A stretch of 64,000 bases of DNA from Areca catechu (lineage: Eukaryota; Streptophyta; Magnoliopsida; Arecales; Arecaceae): positions 147,616,854 through 147,680,853 of the forward strand of contig CM038052.1 in assembly GCA_021397845.1 (NCBI GenBank), in the 5' to 3' direction. Both the position numbers and the translations under genes were made by a program. Positions 1 through 10,751 of this stretch are shown here, in pieces. The notes beneath the pieces were generated by a model. It had not been told where the DNA came from and made no database searches. It worked only from the letters and a program-made list of their open reading frames with translations. Each line of letters begins with the position of its first letter. Position 1 is the first letter of the stretch.

Positions 1-89
1 GTTGTTGATAGGATGTATTAAATAATACTAGAAGTTCACGACGATTCTGAGTTCACATCCTTTATTAAAGGCAAAACTTGGAAGAACGA

Positions 90-990
90 GAGTGGCCAAA
101 GGTGACATTCTGAATACAAAATATAAGAGCTTAGATGCCTAGGTGGAGGCTGTCACTAACAGGTGATCAGACTTGGAAGTGAAGTCGAAGAAAGAAGAGG
201 TGGGGCTTTGGAAAAGAGTACTTAAGTAAGAGTACAATCTTTGCAAGGAGAGCACAAGAGTTCTTCGCTGGAGGTGAAGCATAGAGGTCCAAAAGTTTAT
301 AATAGTAAGAAGTATCACTCATCGACCTTTTTAAATATTTAGTACTTTTTGGATTCTTCATTTGATTCTTTCTATTCTTCCACTTGTTCATCATCTTCCT
401 CTTTTTGCTTTTCTTTCCCTTCTTAGATAGAAAAAATCTACCCAAGAAGGAGAGGAAGAGGTAGAAGATGGATGAACAAGAGGAAGAATCAGATAAAAAA
501 TTTGAAGGATACCAAACATCTGAAGAGGTTGATGAATAGTGCTCCTCACTTATGATGAACTTCTAGACCTCTGACTTAATATGCTTCACCTCTAGCAAAG
601 CACTCATATGCCTCTCCTCGTGAATATTTTACTCTTGCTTGGGTACTCTTTTTTGAAGTACCACCTTTCCTTTCATGGACTTTACTTTCAAATTTGAGCA
701 CCTCTTAGCGATGGCCTCTACCTATACCAAACATCTGAAGAGGTTGATGAATAGTGCTCCTCACTTATGATGAACTTCTAGACCTCTGACTTAATATGCT
801 TCACCTCTAGCAAAGTACTCATATGCCTCTCCTCGTGAATATTTTACTCTTGCTTGGGTACTCTTTTTTGAAGCACCACCTTTCCTTTCTTGGACTTCAC
901 TTTCAAGTTTGAGCGTCTCTTAGCGATGGCCTCTACCTAGGCACCAAGCTCTTATATCTCACATTCAGAATGTCATCTCTGGTTACTCTT
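90..990. repeat. Long imperfect inverted repeat (foldback structure)
   Basis: The left arm (about 90-433) matches the reverse complement of the right arm (about 437-990), with the centre near 435. The outermost pairing is GGTGACATTCTGAAT near 101 against ATTCAGAATGTCATC near 963. The innermost pairing is around CTTCTTAGATAGA against TCTACCCAAGAAG. Identity is roughly 75-80% by eye, and the right arm is longer because of an internal 215-bp tandem duplication. Read outward, the arms resemble broken coding sequence rich in Lys, Glu and Val, perhaps an old coiled-coil gag segment, but I recognise no domain. No transposase or terminal motif identifies a known foldback family. Confidence 0.75.
511..940. 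repeat. Tandem duplication, two units of about 215 bp
   Basis: The block 511-725 is repeated at 726-940. Both begin ACCAAACATCTGAAGAGG and end GCGATGGCCTCTACCTA. The copies differ at only a few positions, so this duplication is much younger than the inverted repeat that contains it. Confidence 0.9.
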
Positions 991-1075
991 ATTCTCCTGA
1001 TTTTTGTCTTTTATAATGGGATACAAACTTAGAATCACTACAACCTTCTGGCATCATTTTGTTTCTATTAGAAAT

Positions 1076-3515
1076 TGACATACAATCCTGAGTTGCATGC
1101 ATAGGTTTTAAAATTTGTAATTAATTAAAATAAATTTGTAGCAGAAATAAAAAAATATTTTAAGCATGCAAAGCAAGAACCAATCATGAATATGTAATAA
1201 ATCTATAAATAAAATTAAAAGTATTTAGTAGATTAAATCTACTTACCTATTGTGCTACTCCATCTTTATCGAATCGAATTTGGGGAAAGCCCCATCTTTT
1301 GTTAGAGTCATCGGATCGAATTTGGAAAAACTCTTAGGTTTTGCTACAGCTGTGCATATACCTGGCCTCTACTGGTATCCATATGAAAATGGCCTAATCG
1401 AAGCCCTGAGGCCACTGGAGTGCTAGCACATTGTAGGCCTTGTTTTGACAGTTGGATCAAATCTCTTTTCTTCTTTTCTTTTTCTCTACATTAAGGATCC
1501 AAGAAAAGGATTGATCTCTTCTCAAGAAATCAAGGGAAAAATAAAATTTTCTTTTCTTAAACTAAACCATTCATTCAAGATCAAGGATAGAAGGAGGGGG
1601 TGATCAAATTTCTCTCTCTCATTATTTTTCTTGTGCGGTCATGAATATAAGAAAGCGTATGGGGCGGAATAAGTGATAAAGATCTCATATGAAAAACAAC
1701 TCCAAGAAACTCCACATTAAAAAAAATGTGCACCCACCTACTTCTCTTATCTCACACCAAATACAAAGTGATATCTCCTAGAGTTTTTTCCCATCTAGAA
1801 TTAGGACAGGAATTTAAATTAAATTTAAACATCTATGGATTAGGATAGGATAAGAAGAAAGAAGAGAACCATTATAATCCAACTCTTTAGAGTGCCCAAC
1901 TTAATTTCCATGCTAATTTGAGGTTTCATGTGAATAATAACAAGCACCCTTCTTTCTTTCTTACACATCCAAAAGGGAAGGAGAGAGGGTTAGTTAGTTA
2001 GTTAAGAATTAGTTCAATTAACTAACTCCTTGCCCTAATCTTTTTAGGATTCTAACTAACATAATTCTTGACTAATTTAGGTTTAGGTTTAAATATATAA
2101 TTAATTAGGAATTTGATTCTAATATAATTAGGATCACTAAGTCCAAATAGAATAGATTAAACCTAATTAAATTAAATCAGATTTAATTCACCTAAGATTA
2201 AACAACCAATTAGATCAAATGAAATTGGCTCGCAATAATTGTAATTAAGTTAGTCTAAAAATTAATTGGACTACTTCATCATCCAAACTCAACCAAATTG
2301 AATCCAATTCAATTTGTATCGAGCCTAATCATAATTAAATAATCAAATTATCTAATTAAATTATAAATTTTGTAATAAAATCCTCCTTGCTAAAATTAAT
2401 AGGTTTCAAATTTGTAACCCTCATAAATTTATAGTTTCTAAATATATAACTCTTACATATTTCGATCTATATAATCAGGTCAAACTTCTATTGTGTATGA
2501 CCTCTCAGGTTCCATTTTGTCTAGTAATGAGACATACCATGACCTCCACATAGTATCATCAAACTCTTTCGATAGACCAGAATAATTCTAGCTCATCCCA
2601 TCAAGGATCGTTAAGCTGAAATAATCTTAGTGGATTCTCATAATCCATCAGTGATACCTAGCAACATATAGTGGAACCCAATAGAATAGAAAAAAGAATT
2701 TTTTATAGTTACCATGTGATGAGTTTTTCTATCAAGAATCCCGATAAGATACAGGTTATAAAAACTTGTCAAATCCTAAGCATTTATCATATACAAAATT
2801 TAATTAGCTTAAGTTCAATATTAAATTCATGCAAATTCTTTTCCATCCTTCACCTACCATGGTCAAGAAGTTTTCTAAACTTAGCTTCTTAAATTGTATA
2901 GAACTGCACCTTAACTACTAAAATTGATAGATCCCTTATAAGTATACTTTCACTCATACAGTAAATCTACTATAGCCAATGAACATCGCAAAGGTCCAAA
3001 TGGCTAGGATCAATGTTTTGTGTTGTCAAACTATAGCAACCCCACTGTGAGTGGCTAAGGTATCATAGGTCAAAGAACTACTCACACAACTATAGCATTG
3101 AGAAAGTCATTGATGAGTGACTAGATACCTATATGGCTTTTCATGATGGTCATGCTCGGTACTATCATTCTCTAACAACTACCTGCACTCTTGCTTCACT
3201 ATCCCTACACTATAGACTCAAGACTCATTTATCCTAAAAGAGAAGCGATCCGTGCATTGATCAAAAAATTATATCAATCACCATCCCCGTGATATCCTAT
3301 GAACAAGAGCATTTAGAAATTAATCTATGATGATGCATGTCTCAAATTTTCAACTCTTAAGAATGTGTTATTGTCCATTAATTTTTTGGACGATACATGA
3401 ACACATATACTACATGTATGAATAAAATTATCTAAATTAAAATATTAAATATAATTTAATGTTCTAGAATTAAAATATTTATCAGTCATATTGTCTTCTA
3501 GGCATACATCTAACA
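1076..3515 (-). repeat. Angela-like Ty1-copia LTR, probably solo
   Basis: The plus-strand right edge at 3515 reads on the minus strand as TGTTAGATGTATGCCTAGAA, a start I recall as close to Angela/BARE LTRs. The AT-rich body carries LTR-like text but no gag or pol. No tRNA-iMet primer site or purine tract is found beside either edge, which favours a solo LTR. The left edge near 1076 is approximate and I found no convincing target-site duplication. Confidence 0.6.
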
Positions 3516-3646
3516 ATTTCTTGCATTACCTTGAATCATTTTAAATACTTGTCTTACCATGTTAAATAATAAAATAATTGGTAAGCATTTTGCCTTGTAT
3601 TTATATATATAGAATCCTTAAATAGTATGCCATAAACCGTAGTTGG

Positions 3647-3859
3647 ATGGACCATCAAGTAGTCGACAAGGTGATTTCTACTGAATATAAGAAGGGTGTA
3701 AAATACTTCCATGATTGTGTTTGTGGAAATGAAACACTCTTAGTTGAAGGACGGGCTTATTGTCCTTGTAACAAATGTGTCAATAAAGAAATGTTTGATA
3801 GAGATATAATAACTAGCCATTTATTCAGGAGTAGATTTATGCCAAACTACAAGCATTAG
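3647..3859 (+). pseudogene. CACTA transposase N-terminal Transpos_assoc domain
   Basis: A 70-residue open segment starting MDHQVVDKVISTEYKKGVKY carries the family's cysteine cluster (CPCNKCVNKEMFDRD) followed by SHLFRSRFMPNY. These correspond to the PCxxC...HLxxxGFxPxY pattern of the Transpos_assoc domain that precedes TNP2 in CACTA elements. The Met at 3647 is the likely family start. A stop follows directly, but recognisable sequence continues in frame beyond it. Confidence 0.75.
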
Positions 3860-3879
3860 TACCTGCATAGAAAGATGTG

Positions 3880-5420
3880 GGAGATAATTGGAAGGGTTAG
3901 AAGCCAATACGACTAGGACATAAATAGAATGGTAGACATGGTTATGGATGTGGCTGGTCTTGAATTTGATTGGGATACAGATAGTAAAGATTTCTATTAT
4001 ATACTAAAAGATATTGATGAACCACTATAGCTGGGATGTGAAATACACACTGTACTATTAGTTGTATCAGAGTTATTAAACTTGAAATTCAAGTTTAATA
4101 AGATGGTCAATTGTTATGATAGGATGGTAGCAATACCGAAGGATGAAAAGCTTGTTAGGAGCTTCTATGCTTCAAAGAAAAAAGAAAATAGTGAAAGAGT
4201 TAGACTTGAGATACAAGAAGATAGATGCATACTACAATGATTGCATACTTTTCTACAAGGAGGACCAACTGAAGAGCTCGTGTGACATATACGGTAAAAG
4301 TCGATTTAAGGAGAGGCAAGAGAATAGAAATCAGAAAGATATACCGTATAAGGTTCTTTGATACCTTTCTCTCACTCCTAGGCTTCAGAGACTTTACTTG
4401 TCCAAGAGTATTGTCGAGTAGATGAGATGGCCCAAAGAAAGGATTTGCAAGCACACCAATATGATGCGTCTTCTATCAGACAATGACGCATAGAATAACT
4501 TTGATGCTTGCCACCCTTTATTTACTTAGGAATCATGCAATATCTGCCAGGTCTTCTACAGATGGGTTTACATTTTTTAGTCATAAGCGGCTTCTTATTC
4601 ATGTTGGCCAGTCTTTATTACTCCATATAATCTACCACCTAGGATGATATAAAAGAATATAATATCTTTCTTATATTAGTCATTCCTAGATCATGATACC
4701 CTGGTAGAAACATTAATATATATTTAAAGTATTTTTTGATGAGCTAAAATTCTTATAATCGATGGTACATGTGCTTTTGATGTATCGAAGAAGTAAAAGT
4801 TTGTAATTAAGACTACACTAATGTGGACCATTAGCAATTTTTTTCCTTATGAGATGTTAGGATGGAGTACTCTCTGCTGGTTCAATTATCCTCATTAATT
4901 TCTTTTCAAGCATCATCCCTTTCAAAAGTAGCGAGACAGTTTCAGGAGAATAAGATAAAGAAAGACCGTACACCCCCATTCCTTAGTAGTATGGAAGTAT
5001 TTTAAAGGGTATCCCAAGTAGATGAAGTCCAGCTTTGCATACTATTTGATAAGCAAAAATCTCGGGAGTTCGGTAGAACTCATAACTGGATGAAGCAAAA
5101 CATCTTCTAGGAGTTGTCATATTAGTCCACCAATTTAATCTGTCATAATCTTGATGTCATGCACATTGAAAAGAATGTATTCGATAATATTTTCTATACT
5201 ATTATGGATGTACAAGGAAAGATAAAAGATAATTTCAAGGTTCGAGTAGATATGAAGAACATATACAAGCATCCTTTATTAGAGCTGGTTGAGATGTCAC
5301 CTATGAAATTTATGAAGCTGAAAGCATCTTATACCTTAATGAGGGAGCAGTTAAAGTATGTATGTGAATGGTATAAAAATCTTAAATTTCTAGATAATTA
5401 TGCAAGTAATCTAGCTTAGT
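3880..5420 (+). pseudogene. TNP2-type CACTA transposase core, degenerate
   Basis: Pieces in shifting frames match the TNP2 family: EPL*LGCEIHTVLLVV, then KIDAYYNDCILFYKED (family: K.HACPNDCMLY.KE), then RWPKERI and the AWKEFD..HP-like segment. At 5159-5419 comes MHIEKNVFDNIFYTIMDVQG, matching the HIEKNVCDNIIGTLLNI motif. The catalytic frame is interrupted by multiple stops. Known of the family: TNP2 binds subterminal repeats and catalyses CACTA excision. Here it must be inactive. Confidence 0.75.
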
Positions 5421-5571
5421 GTGATAATATAAAAAATTGTAGGTTCTATGGGCTAAAGAGCCATAGTTGTCATATCTTCATGCAATGATTATTACTATTG
5501 GCTTGGTGTAATCTCTTTTCCAACTCTATACAAAGTTCTTTGACCAAGCTTAGTCTTTTCTTAAGAGACTT

Positions 5572-5860
5572 TTGTGCTACCAAACTATTTGCTCATTTCC
5601 AGTCTTGAGGCAAGCATGTAGAGACTATATAAAGTTGGAAAAAATATTTCCTCCTAGCTTCTTTGACTTTATAGAGAATCTAATGATTTATTTGGTATAT
5701 AAAGCTAGGATGGAGGGACCAATGCAATACAGGTGGATATATCAATTTGAAAGATAGTCTCAAGAAGAAAGTGAAAAACAAGCTCAGAGTCGAAGGTTCT
5801 ATTATAGAGGCTTATTTAATAGAAGAAATTTCAAATTTTAGTCGACACTACTTTAATCCT
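5572..5860 (+). pseudogene. DUF4218-like segment of the CACTA transposase
   Basis: The open segment at 5572-5757 contains LEKIFPPSFFDFIENLM and MEGPMQYRWIYQFER, close to the DUF4218 motifs LEKIFPPSFFDVMVHL and GPVQYRWMYPFER. After a stop the same frame continues with NKLRVEGSIIEAYLIEE, which matches KARPEGSIAEAY. Its molecular function is unknown, but it normally lies 3' of TNP2 in plant CACTA genes. Confidence 0.8.
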
Positions 5861-6040
5861 AGTATGTAGATAAAGCTTATTTAAGTTGTCCAAAATAATG
5901 ATAGTACTAATGAGGGATTAGTGCAAGAGATCTTAATATTTATCTATCTCGCTCATGATTTTCGGTATGAGGTTCACTAGGTTTTAACTAATGCTAAATT
6001 TTGACATGTAAAGATACATGTTTTGCTAAACTGTGAAGAG

Positions 6041-7123
6041 GTCGATCCATATATTAAGTAAGTATCCATCATAATCTCAACTTTTTAATTACTTATTACA
6101 ATATACTTATCTTAAATATATTTAGGAAATATGATGGGATGTTGAGATGGGACAAGCTGAGAATAAGTAAGAAATTTCTCCTCGACACTCCAAAACTTTA
6201 CATATTAGTTACATTAGTTGGTAAGCATCTATTATCATTTTATCTATATTATTTTTTTCTAATTTATTCTTTTTATAATATGCAAGTTATAGAAGGGGGC
6301 AACTTTATTCCTAAAAAGCAAGACCATTAAGTTACAGGCCAACAAAATACATGACATATTATAATGGTTGTAATGTAAATAGTTTTAAATTTTATATTCA
6401 CAAATATGGATATCATAAAAGCATAATGAATAGTGGTGTGTATAAAGAAAAGCTTGTGGGAAAAGGCAAAGAGTGACTACTATAGAATCCTCGAAGAAGT
6501 GATCAAGTTAACTTACATTGGAGGTAAAAGTGCCATTTATTTAAGTGCCAATGGTTTGATAATAATAATAATGGTACAAAGGGTCGATTCATATATTAAG
6601 TAAGTATCCATCATAATCTCAACTTTTCAATTACTTATTACAATATACTTATCTTAAATATATTTAGGAAATATGATGGGATGTTGAGATGGGACAAGCC
6701 AAGAATAAGTAAGAAATTTCTCCACGACACTCCAAAACTTTACATATTAGTTACATCAGTTGGTAAGCATCTATTATCATTTTATCTATATTATTTTTTT
6801 TCTAATTTATTCTTTTTATAATATGCAAGTTATAGAAGGGGGCAACTTTATTCCTAAAAAGCAAGACCATTAAGTTACAGGCCAACAAAATACATGACAT
6901 ATTATAATGGTCATAATGTAAATAGTTTTAAATTTTATATTCACAAATATGGATATCATAAAAGCATAATGAATAGTGGTGTATAAAGAAAAGCTTGTGG
7001 GAAAAGGAAAAGAGTGACTACTATAGAATCCTCGAAGAAGTGATCAAGTTAACTTACATTGGAGGTAAAAGTGCCATTTATTTAAGAGCCAATGGTTTAA
7101 TAATAATAATAATGGTATAAAGG
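6041..7123 (+). repeat. 542-bp tandem duplication of CACTA 3' exons
   Basis: Copy 1 (6041-6582) and copy 2 (6583 to about 7123) are about 97% identical by eye. Each holds the intron, the RWDKLRISKKFL exon, a second putative intron and DUF4216-like text (MNSGV, DYYRILEEVIKLTYIGG and FKCQWFD with an AAT microsatellite). A third partial start (GGTTGATCTAT) follows copy 2, so the junction lies inside the repeated exon end. Copy 1 reads FKCQWFDNNNN and copy 2 FKSQWFNNNNN. Confidence 0.9.
6058..6125 (+). other. Probable retained intron in the CACTA gene (copy 1)
   Basis: A GTAAGT donor at 6058 follows codons for CEEVDPYIK, and a TTTAG acceptor ends at 6125 before KYDGMLRWDKL. Removing it joins the two coding pieces. 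The same intron recurs at 6600-6667 in the downstream duplicate. A second candidate intron starts with GTAAGC at 6221 and ends near 6286-6292. Confidence 0.6.
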
Positions 7124-7213
7124 TTGATCTATGGCACGAGCTTGTTGAAATTAAACATTAATCAAAAGTATATCTTAACAAGCCATTTATGTTAACTACT
7201 GAAGTTGCAAATC

Positions 7214-7218
7214 GCTAA
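7214..7218. repeat. Putative target-site duplication, GCTAA (left side only)
   Basis: The five bases before the Tat LTR start at 7219. The matching copy would lie beyond the window, so this is only inferred. Confidence 0.3.
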
Positions 7219-7294
7219 TGTGGCATCTGTATTAGATGCCACAGGTGGTTGAGGTTGCAGGCAAAGCCACCAGGTGGGTGCCATATGTTCGAGC

Positions 7295-7860
7295 TCTCAT
7301 CCGAGTCAAGCTCCCAGCCGAGGTGATCTCCCAGTTGAGGTCGAGCTTCCATCTGAGATGAGCTCCCAGCCGAGGTCAAGCTCCCGCCAGAGATGAGCTT
7401 CCAACCGAGCTGAGCTCCCATCCAAGGTGAGCTCCCATCTGAGGTGAGCTCCTATCAGAGGTTGAGCTCCCATCCGATTCGAGCTCCTAGCCGAGATGAG
7501 CTCCTAACCGAGGTCGAGCTCCCATCCGAGGTGAGATCCCAATCGAGGTCGAGCTCCCACCCGAAGTGAGCTCCTAGCCAAGGTAAGCTCCCATCCAAGG
7601 TGAGCTTCTATCCAATGTGAGCTCCCAGTCGAGGTCGAGTTCCTTCCAAGGTGAGCTCCCAGCCAAGGTTGAGCTCTCATATGAGGTGAGCTCGCAGCCA
7701 AGGTCAAGCTCACGCCTGAGATGAGCTCCCAGTCGAGGTCAAGCTTCCGTGCGAGGTGAGCTCCCATTCGAGGTGAGCTCTCAGCCGAGGTTGAGCTCCC
7801 ATCTGAGGTGAGCTCCCAGTCAGGGTCGAGCTCCTATCCGAGGTAAGTTCCCAATCGAGG
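7295..7860. repeat. Degenerate GC-rich minisatellite, unit 17-18 bp
   Basis: About 30 imperfect head-to-tail units of the type GAGCTCCCATCCGAGGT, with or without one extra C, so spacing alternates between 17 and 18 bp. Variants include CAGCCGAGG and AAGCTCCCGCC. Each unit carries a SacI-like GAGCTC core. Minus-strand open frames across it only reflect the repeat and are not genes. Confidence 0.9.
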
Positions 7861-7927
7861 AGAGTCATGGCCTGATAGAACCCCCGACTGGGCGAAATGC
7901 TGAAGGTGATAGGAGCCCTTAAAACCA

Positions 7928-7932
7928 TGATG
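7928..7932. repeat. Target-site duplication TGATG (left copy)
   Basis: Matches TGATG at 19528-19532 and flanks the split solo LTR 7933-8464 / 18528-19527. Confidence 0.85.
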
Positions 7933-8464
7933 TGATGCGGAATGAACCTAAGACTAACATGATTGCAGGAAAATAGAAACTAATTTATTTTGTATTTTTT
8001 TTAGAATTTTAATTTGAAGGCTAAAGTCCCAAAATCAAGTAAAAATTAGTAGGCAAACTAGCAATGCAAAGAATCAACATACCCGCATATGAACTCATGC
8101 AAAATGATAAAAGCAGGACCTCGGGAATTGAGAAACCCCTGGTTAGGATAGTATACCTTCAACAAATCATAAATCAGGAGGGGTAAGGATTGTATCAAGC
8201 ACCGATTGAAGATCCAATCGAAGCCGAGTTCACACAACACTCAGGATCTCGCTTGGAAGTCAAGCTGGTAGTCCATGGTTTAATCAGCTATCTTGGTTCG
8301 ATTCAGGAGGCAAAGAGGGCCTCCTCTTTGGAGGTGAACACCTCAGGGATCCTACAAGCATCAGATGTCAGTAAGAGAACAATAAGGAAACAAAAATATG
8401 GAACTAGGGTTTGAAGACAGTTGGAATCAGGGTTTGCTGAAGCTGGCGGCCTGGAGGAAGAAGG
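7933..8464 (-). repeat. Solo gypsy LTR, first part (U5 end)
   Basis: On the minus strand this is the 3' end of an LTR ending GCATCA, matching the LTR that ends at 40404 (shared text such as GACTTTAGCCT and GCGGGTAT). It is cut at 8464 by the copia element and resumes at 18528. The two parts total 1,532 bp and are flanked by TGATG on both sides with no internal region, so the element was reduced to a solo LTR before the copia insertion. Confidence 0.85.
8460..8464. repeat. Target-site duplication GAAGG (left copy)
   Basis: Matches GAAGG at 18523-18527 and brackets the copia element 8465-18522 exactly. Confidence 0.95.
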
Positions 8465-10738
8465 TGAAAGTTAAAAGGTTCATTTGCAGGTGCCTACTCT
8501 AAGCATGCAACAGCAGGGAGCAGGTAAGTATTTTAAAATAATTTTAAAATGCACAGCAGAAAAACTTGCTCCACGCAGGATCTAACACGATCTGGAAGCA
8601 TGTGCAGACTAAAACATGTTATAATATGGGCATGTAATGTTTATAAAATATTTTTAAAAGCTTAGATCTATGCATGCATGAATTTTGAAATCAAAACACA
8701 TACCTTATTCCTGCCTGGAATAAATCTGGTATAGTTCTAGAATAACTGGGATAACAGGAATAATTTTATTCCTGTTGTCTTCCTCTTCAAACGTTGGAAT
8801 GCCCTATTTTCTTTTGCTTCAACAGCAACGATGGCCAATCCGAATGACCAATGTTTGATCTCCTCTCTATCACCAACTGCAAGGACTTCTCTTGCTTCAA
8901 ATGGAGAAGGGATAGGGGTGGATCTTCAACGTTGAAACACACTTGTTCTTCTCCAAAAACAACAAAAGTTAAAACCTGCAACTCAAAAAAAATAGGACAC
9001 CTAAACAGCAAAAAGAGCGTTGATCCGGCTCTAAAGTGCTCAAATGAGCACTCTCCAGAGGGGGAACACGCATGGGACTCCACAGATCCGGTTCTCAGGC
9101 GATGCTAGTCGCCGGAAAACACCTTCAAACGGTGGGAAGAAGCTATGCTGTTTTGCTGCAATGTTTCTCCAAACAGAGCACGAACTTCTTCTTCTAATGA
9201 GCACAAGAAACAGGGACAAATGAAATTGATTTTTCCTTCCAATCAATTTCCTAAACCCACCCCAAAAATCTGTGGTGAAAGGATGATTAAATCTCTCAAA
9301 AAAATAAGAATCCAGAGAGATATTGTAAGCCTCACGGTTTTCTGCACTGCTGAAAGAACAGCGCCCAGCAGAAAAAAATATATGGAGCGATGAACCAATC
9401 CAACCGATGATTTTGGGAGGTGAAAAGTCTTGCGGGAAAACCAAAAGGCAGCATCGATTAAAAAAGAATTCAATTCGTTTCAATGAAGCAATCAAAAGAG
9501 TTTAAAATACAGCCAAAACGAAATAAAAGGGGAGAAGAAGGGATGCCCAAAAGCTCTGTTCGCCCAAAACAACAAATCACCGTGGAGACCGGTTCAAAGG
9601 GTCAAAAACCAATGAAAACAGTTTAAATAAAAAACCTAATGGTTCAAAATAGGTTCATTCAAATCAAAATCTAATTATCAGAAGGCTTTGGTCTAGTCCT
9701 GGTTAACCAGAAAAAAATTCTGATAAATCAGAACAAAATCAGATAGACCCAAACCCAGGTCAACCCAATGTGCTCAATCAAACCGTCACCGATAAGATTC
9801 CTAATCAAAATACTGGTACCTGGATCAGGGAGTAATCCTCTATGGCGTGTGACCTCATAGGTTCGAACCTAGGCGGTAGCACTGGAACAATTCCAGTACC
9901 AGCACAAGATACCATCTAGCAATGGGTCCCGGCGTCCGGATAGGTCGAAGATGCGGGAGCAAACTATCGAACCTCAGGCATATGGTTACCGTATAGTTCA
10001 TCCCTTTGATTTCTAATGTTCAAGATGACTGAGATTGGGCTGCCAACCTAGACTGAGTCAGTCGATAACGTGTCTCAACCTTGCAAGCCCAGTGACTCTT
10101 CACTAGGACTACCCCGGCCGAGGATTTGCTAAATTGAGATACTGCGAGACATTCAATCCAAACTGTTTGGACAGGCCAATTCCATCTTGGTCCATCACTG
10201 CTCCACAAGTACTTGCCTGTACCCAGAAACCTTCCATCACCGAATTAAAAATCCGGGTAGTCTGGCACCAAAGCATAGGGAGTTGCTTGCAAGCTACCGT
10301 GATGACCTCAGGTCGGAGGGACACATATACCCATATCCAATCGTGAGTTTCCCTCTGGCAGAAAGGGGGTGCACGGAGTCACATTCAATGAGATACCACA
10401 TATCCCACTTGTAGATCACATCAGTGTCACCACACTCATTTGGTCAAGAGGACAACCATACGATATGAACTGCAACAACCTATACTTGATATATTGCCGT
10501 CCAGTACAATATATCCTTTGGTTGTGAACTGGGTTTAAGGACCAGTCGATACATCCTCTCTATATCGGAGTCAGTGTAGTCCTAAGGACTTCATCACATG
10601 GAAAGAGTTCATTTCAGAAAAATGCAATATGTGATGAGCTGCCAAAAAATAATATTTTATTAATTCATAAAAAGAATACAATACTCAGCACAACCGCCTA
10701 CAACCCAGGTAATTGGCTTTGGGACACAATTCCCAACA
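8465..10738 (-). repeat. 3' LTR of the Angela-like copia element
   Basis: On the minus strand it begins TGTTGGGAATTGTGTCCCAA and ends CCTTTTAACTTTCA. It is a direct repeat of 16247-18522. It contains open frames up to 151 codons (9040-9495) that recur in the other copy only because the LTRs are duplicates. The purine tract abuts it at 10739. Confidence 0.93.
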
Positions 10739-10750
10739 ACTCCCACTTGA
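10739..10750 (-). other. Polypurine tract of the Angela-like element
   Basis: On the minus strand TCAAGTGGGAGT lies directly against the LTR start. It primes plus-strand DNA synthesis. The same tract is seen at 29258 in element H. Confidence 0.8.
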
Positions 10751-10751
10751 A

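Larger units (their letters stand above)
3647..7218 (+). pseudogene. Decayed CACTA (En/Spm) transposase gene
   Basis: In order it holds a Transpos_assoc-like zinc domain (3647-3859), a TNP2 transposase region (about 3880-5420), a DUF4218-like region (about 5572-5850) and, after an intron, C-terminal exons with DUF4216-like text (about 6130-7215). This is the domain order of plant CACTA TPases. Many in-frame stops and frame changes break it, so no active protein is expected. I did not find CACTA terminal inverted repeats. The 3' end is cut by the gypsy LTR that starts at 7219, right after a segment resembling the conserved PFVLASQ-type end of DUF4216. Confidence 0.8.
7219..7932 (+). repeat. 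5' LTR of the Tat gypsy element, first part
   Basis: It begins TGTGGCATCT directly after CACTA DUF4216-like sequence. The first 25 bases form a perfect 10-bp stem with a 5-base loop (TGTGGCATCT GTATT AGATGCCACA). The body is dominated by the minisatellite at about 7295-7860. Sequence resumes at 19533 after the nested insertions. The exact LTR 3' end is not defined because the other LTR lies outside the window. Confidence 0.55.

Noticed and set aside
1000..3600. CACTA terminal repeats near 1034 (TCACTACAACC)
   Set aside because: Only a short partial match to CACTAC ends, inside a different repeat, with no partner downstream.
7215..7928. Minus-strand frames with repeated WELxSxGSS-like text
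   Set aside because: Translation of the 17/18-bp minisatellite; no independent coding evidence.
9040..9495. 151-codon frame on the minus strand within an LTR (also 16820-17224)
   Set aside because: It is inside both LTRs of one element, so its presence twice is only LTR duplication. It has no recognisable domain, and the second copy is shorter.
9866..9890. tRNA B-box-like GGTTCGAACCT
   Set aside because: No A box or cloverleaf at proper distance; it lies in an LTR and is altered in the related LTR at 28410.
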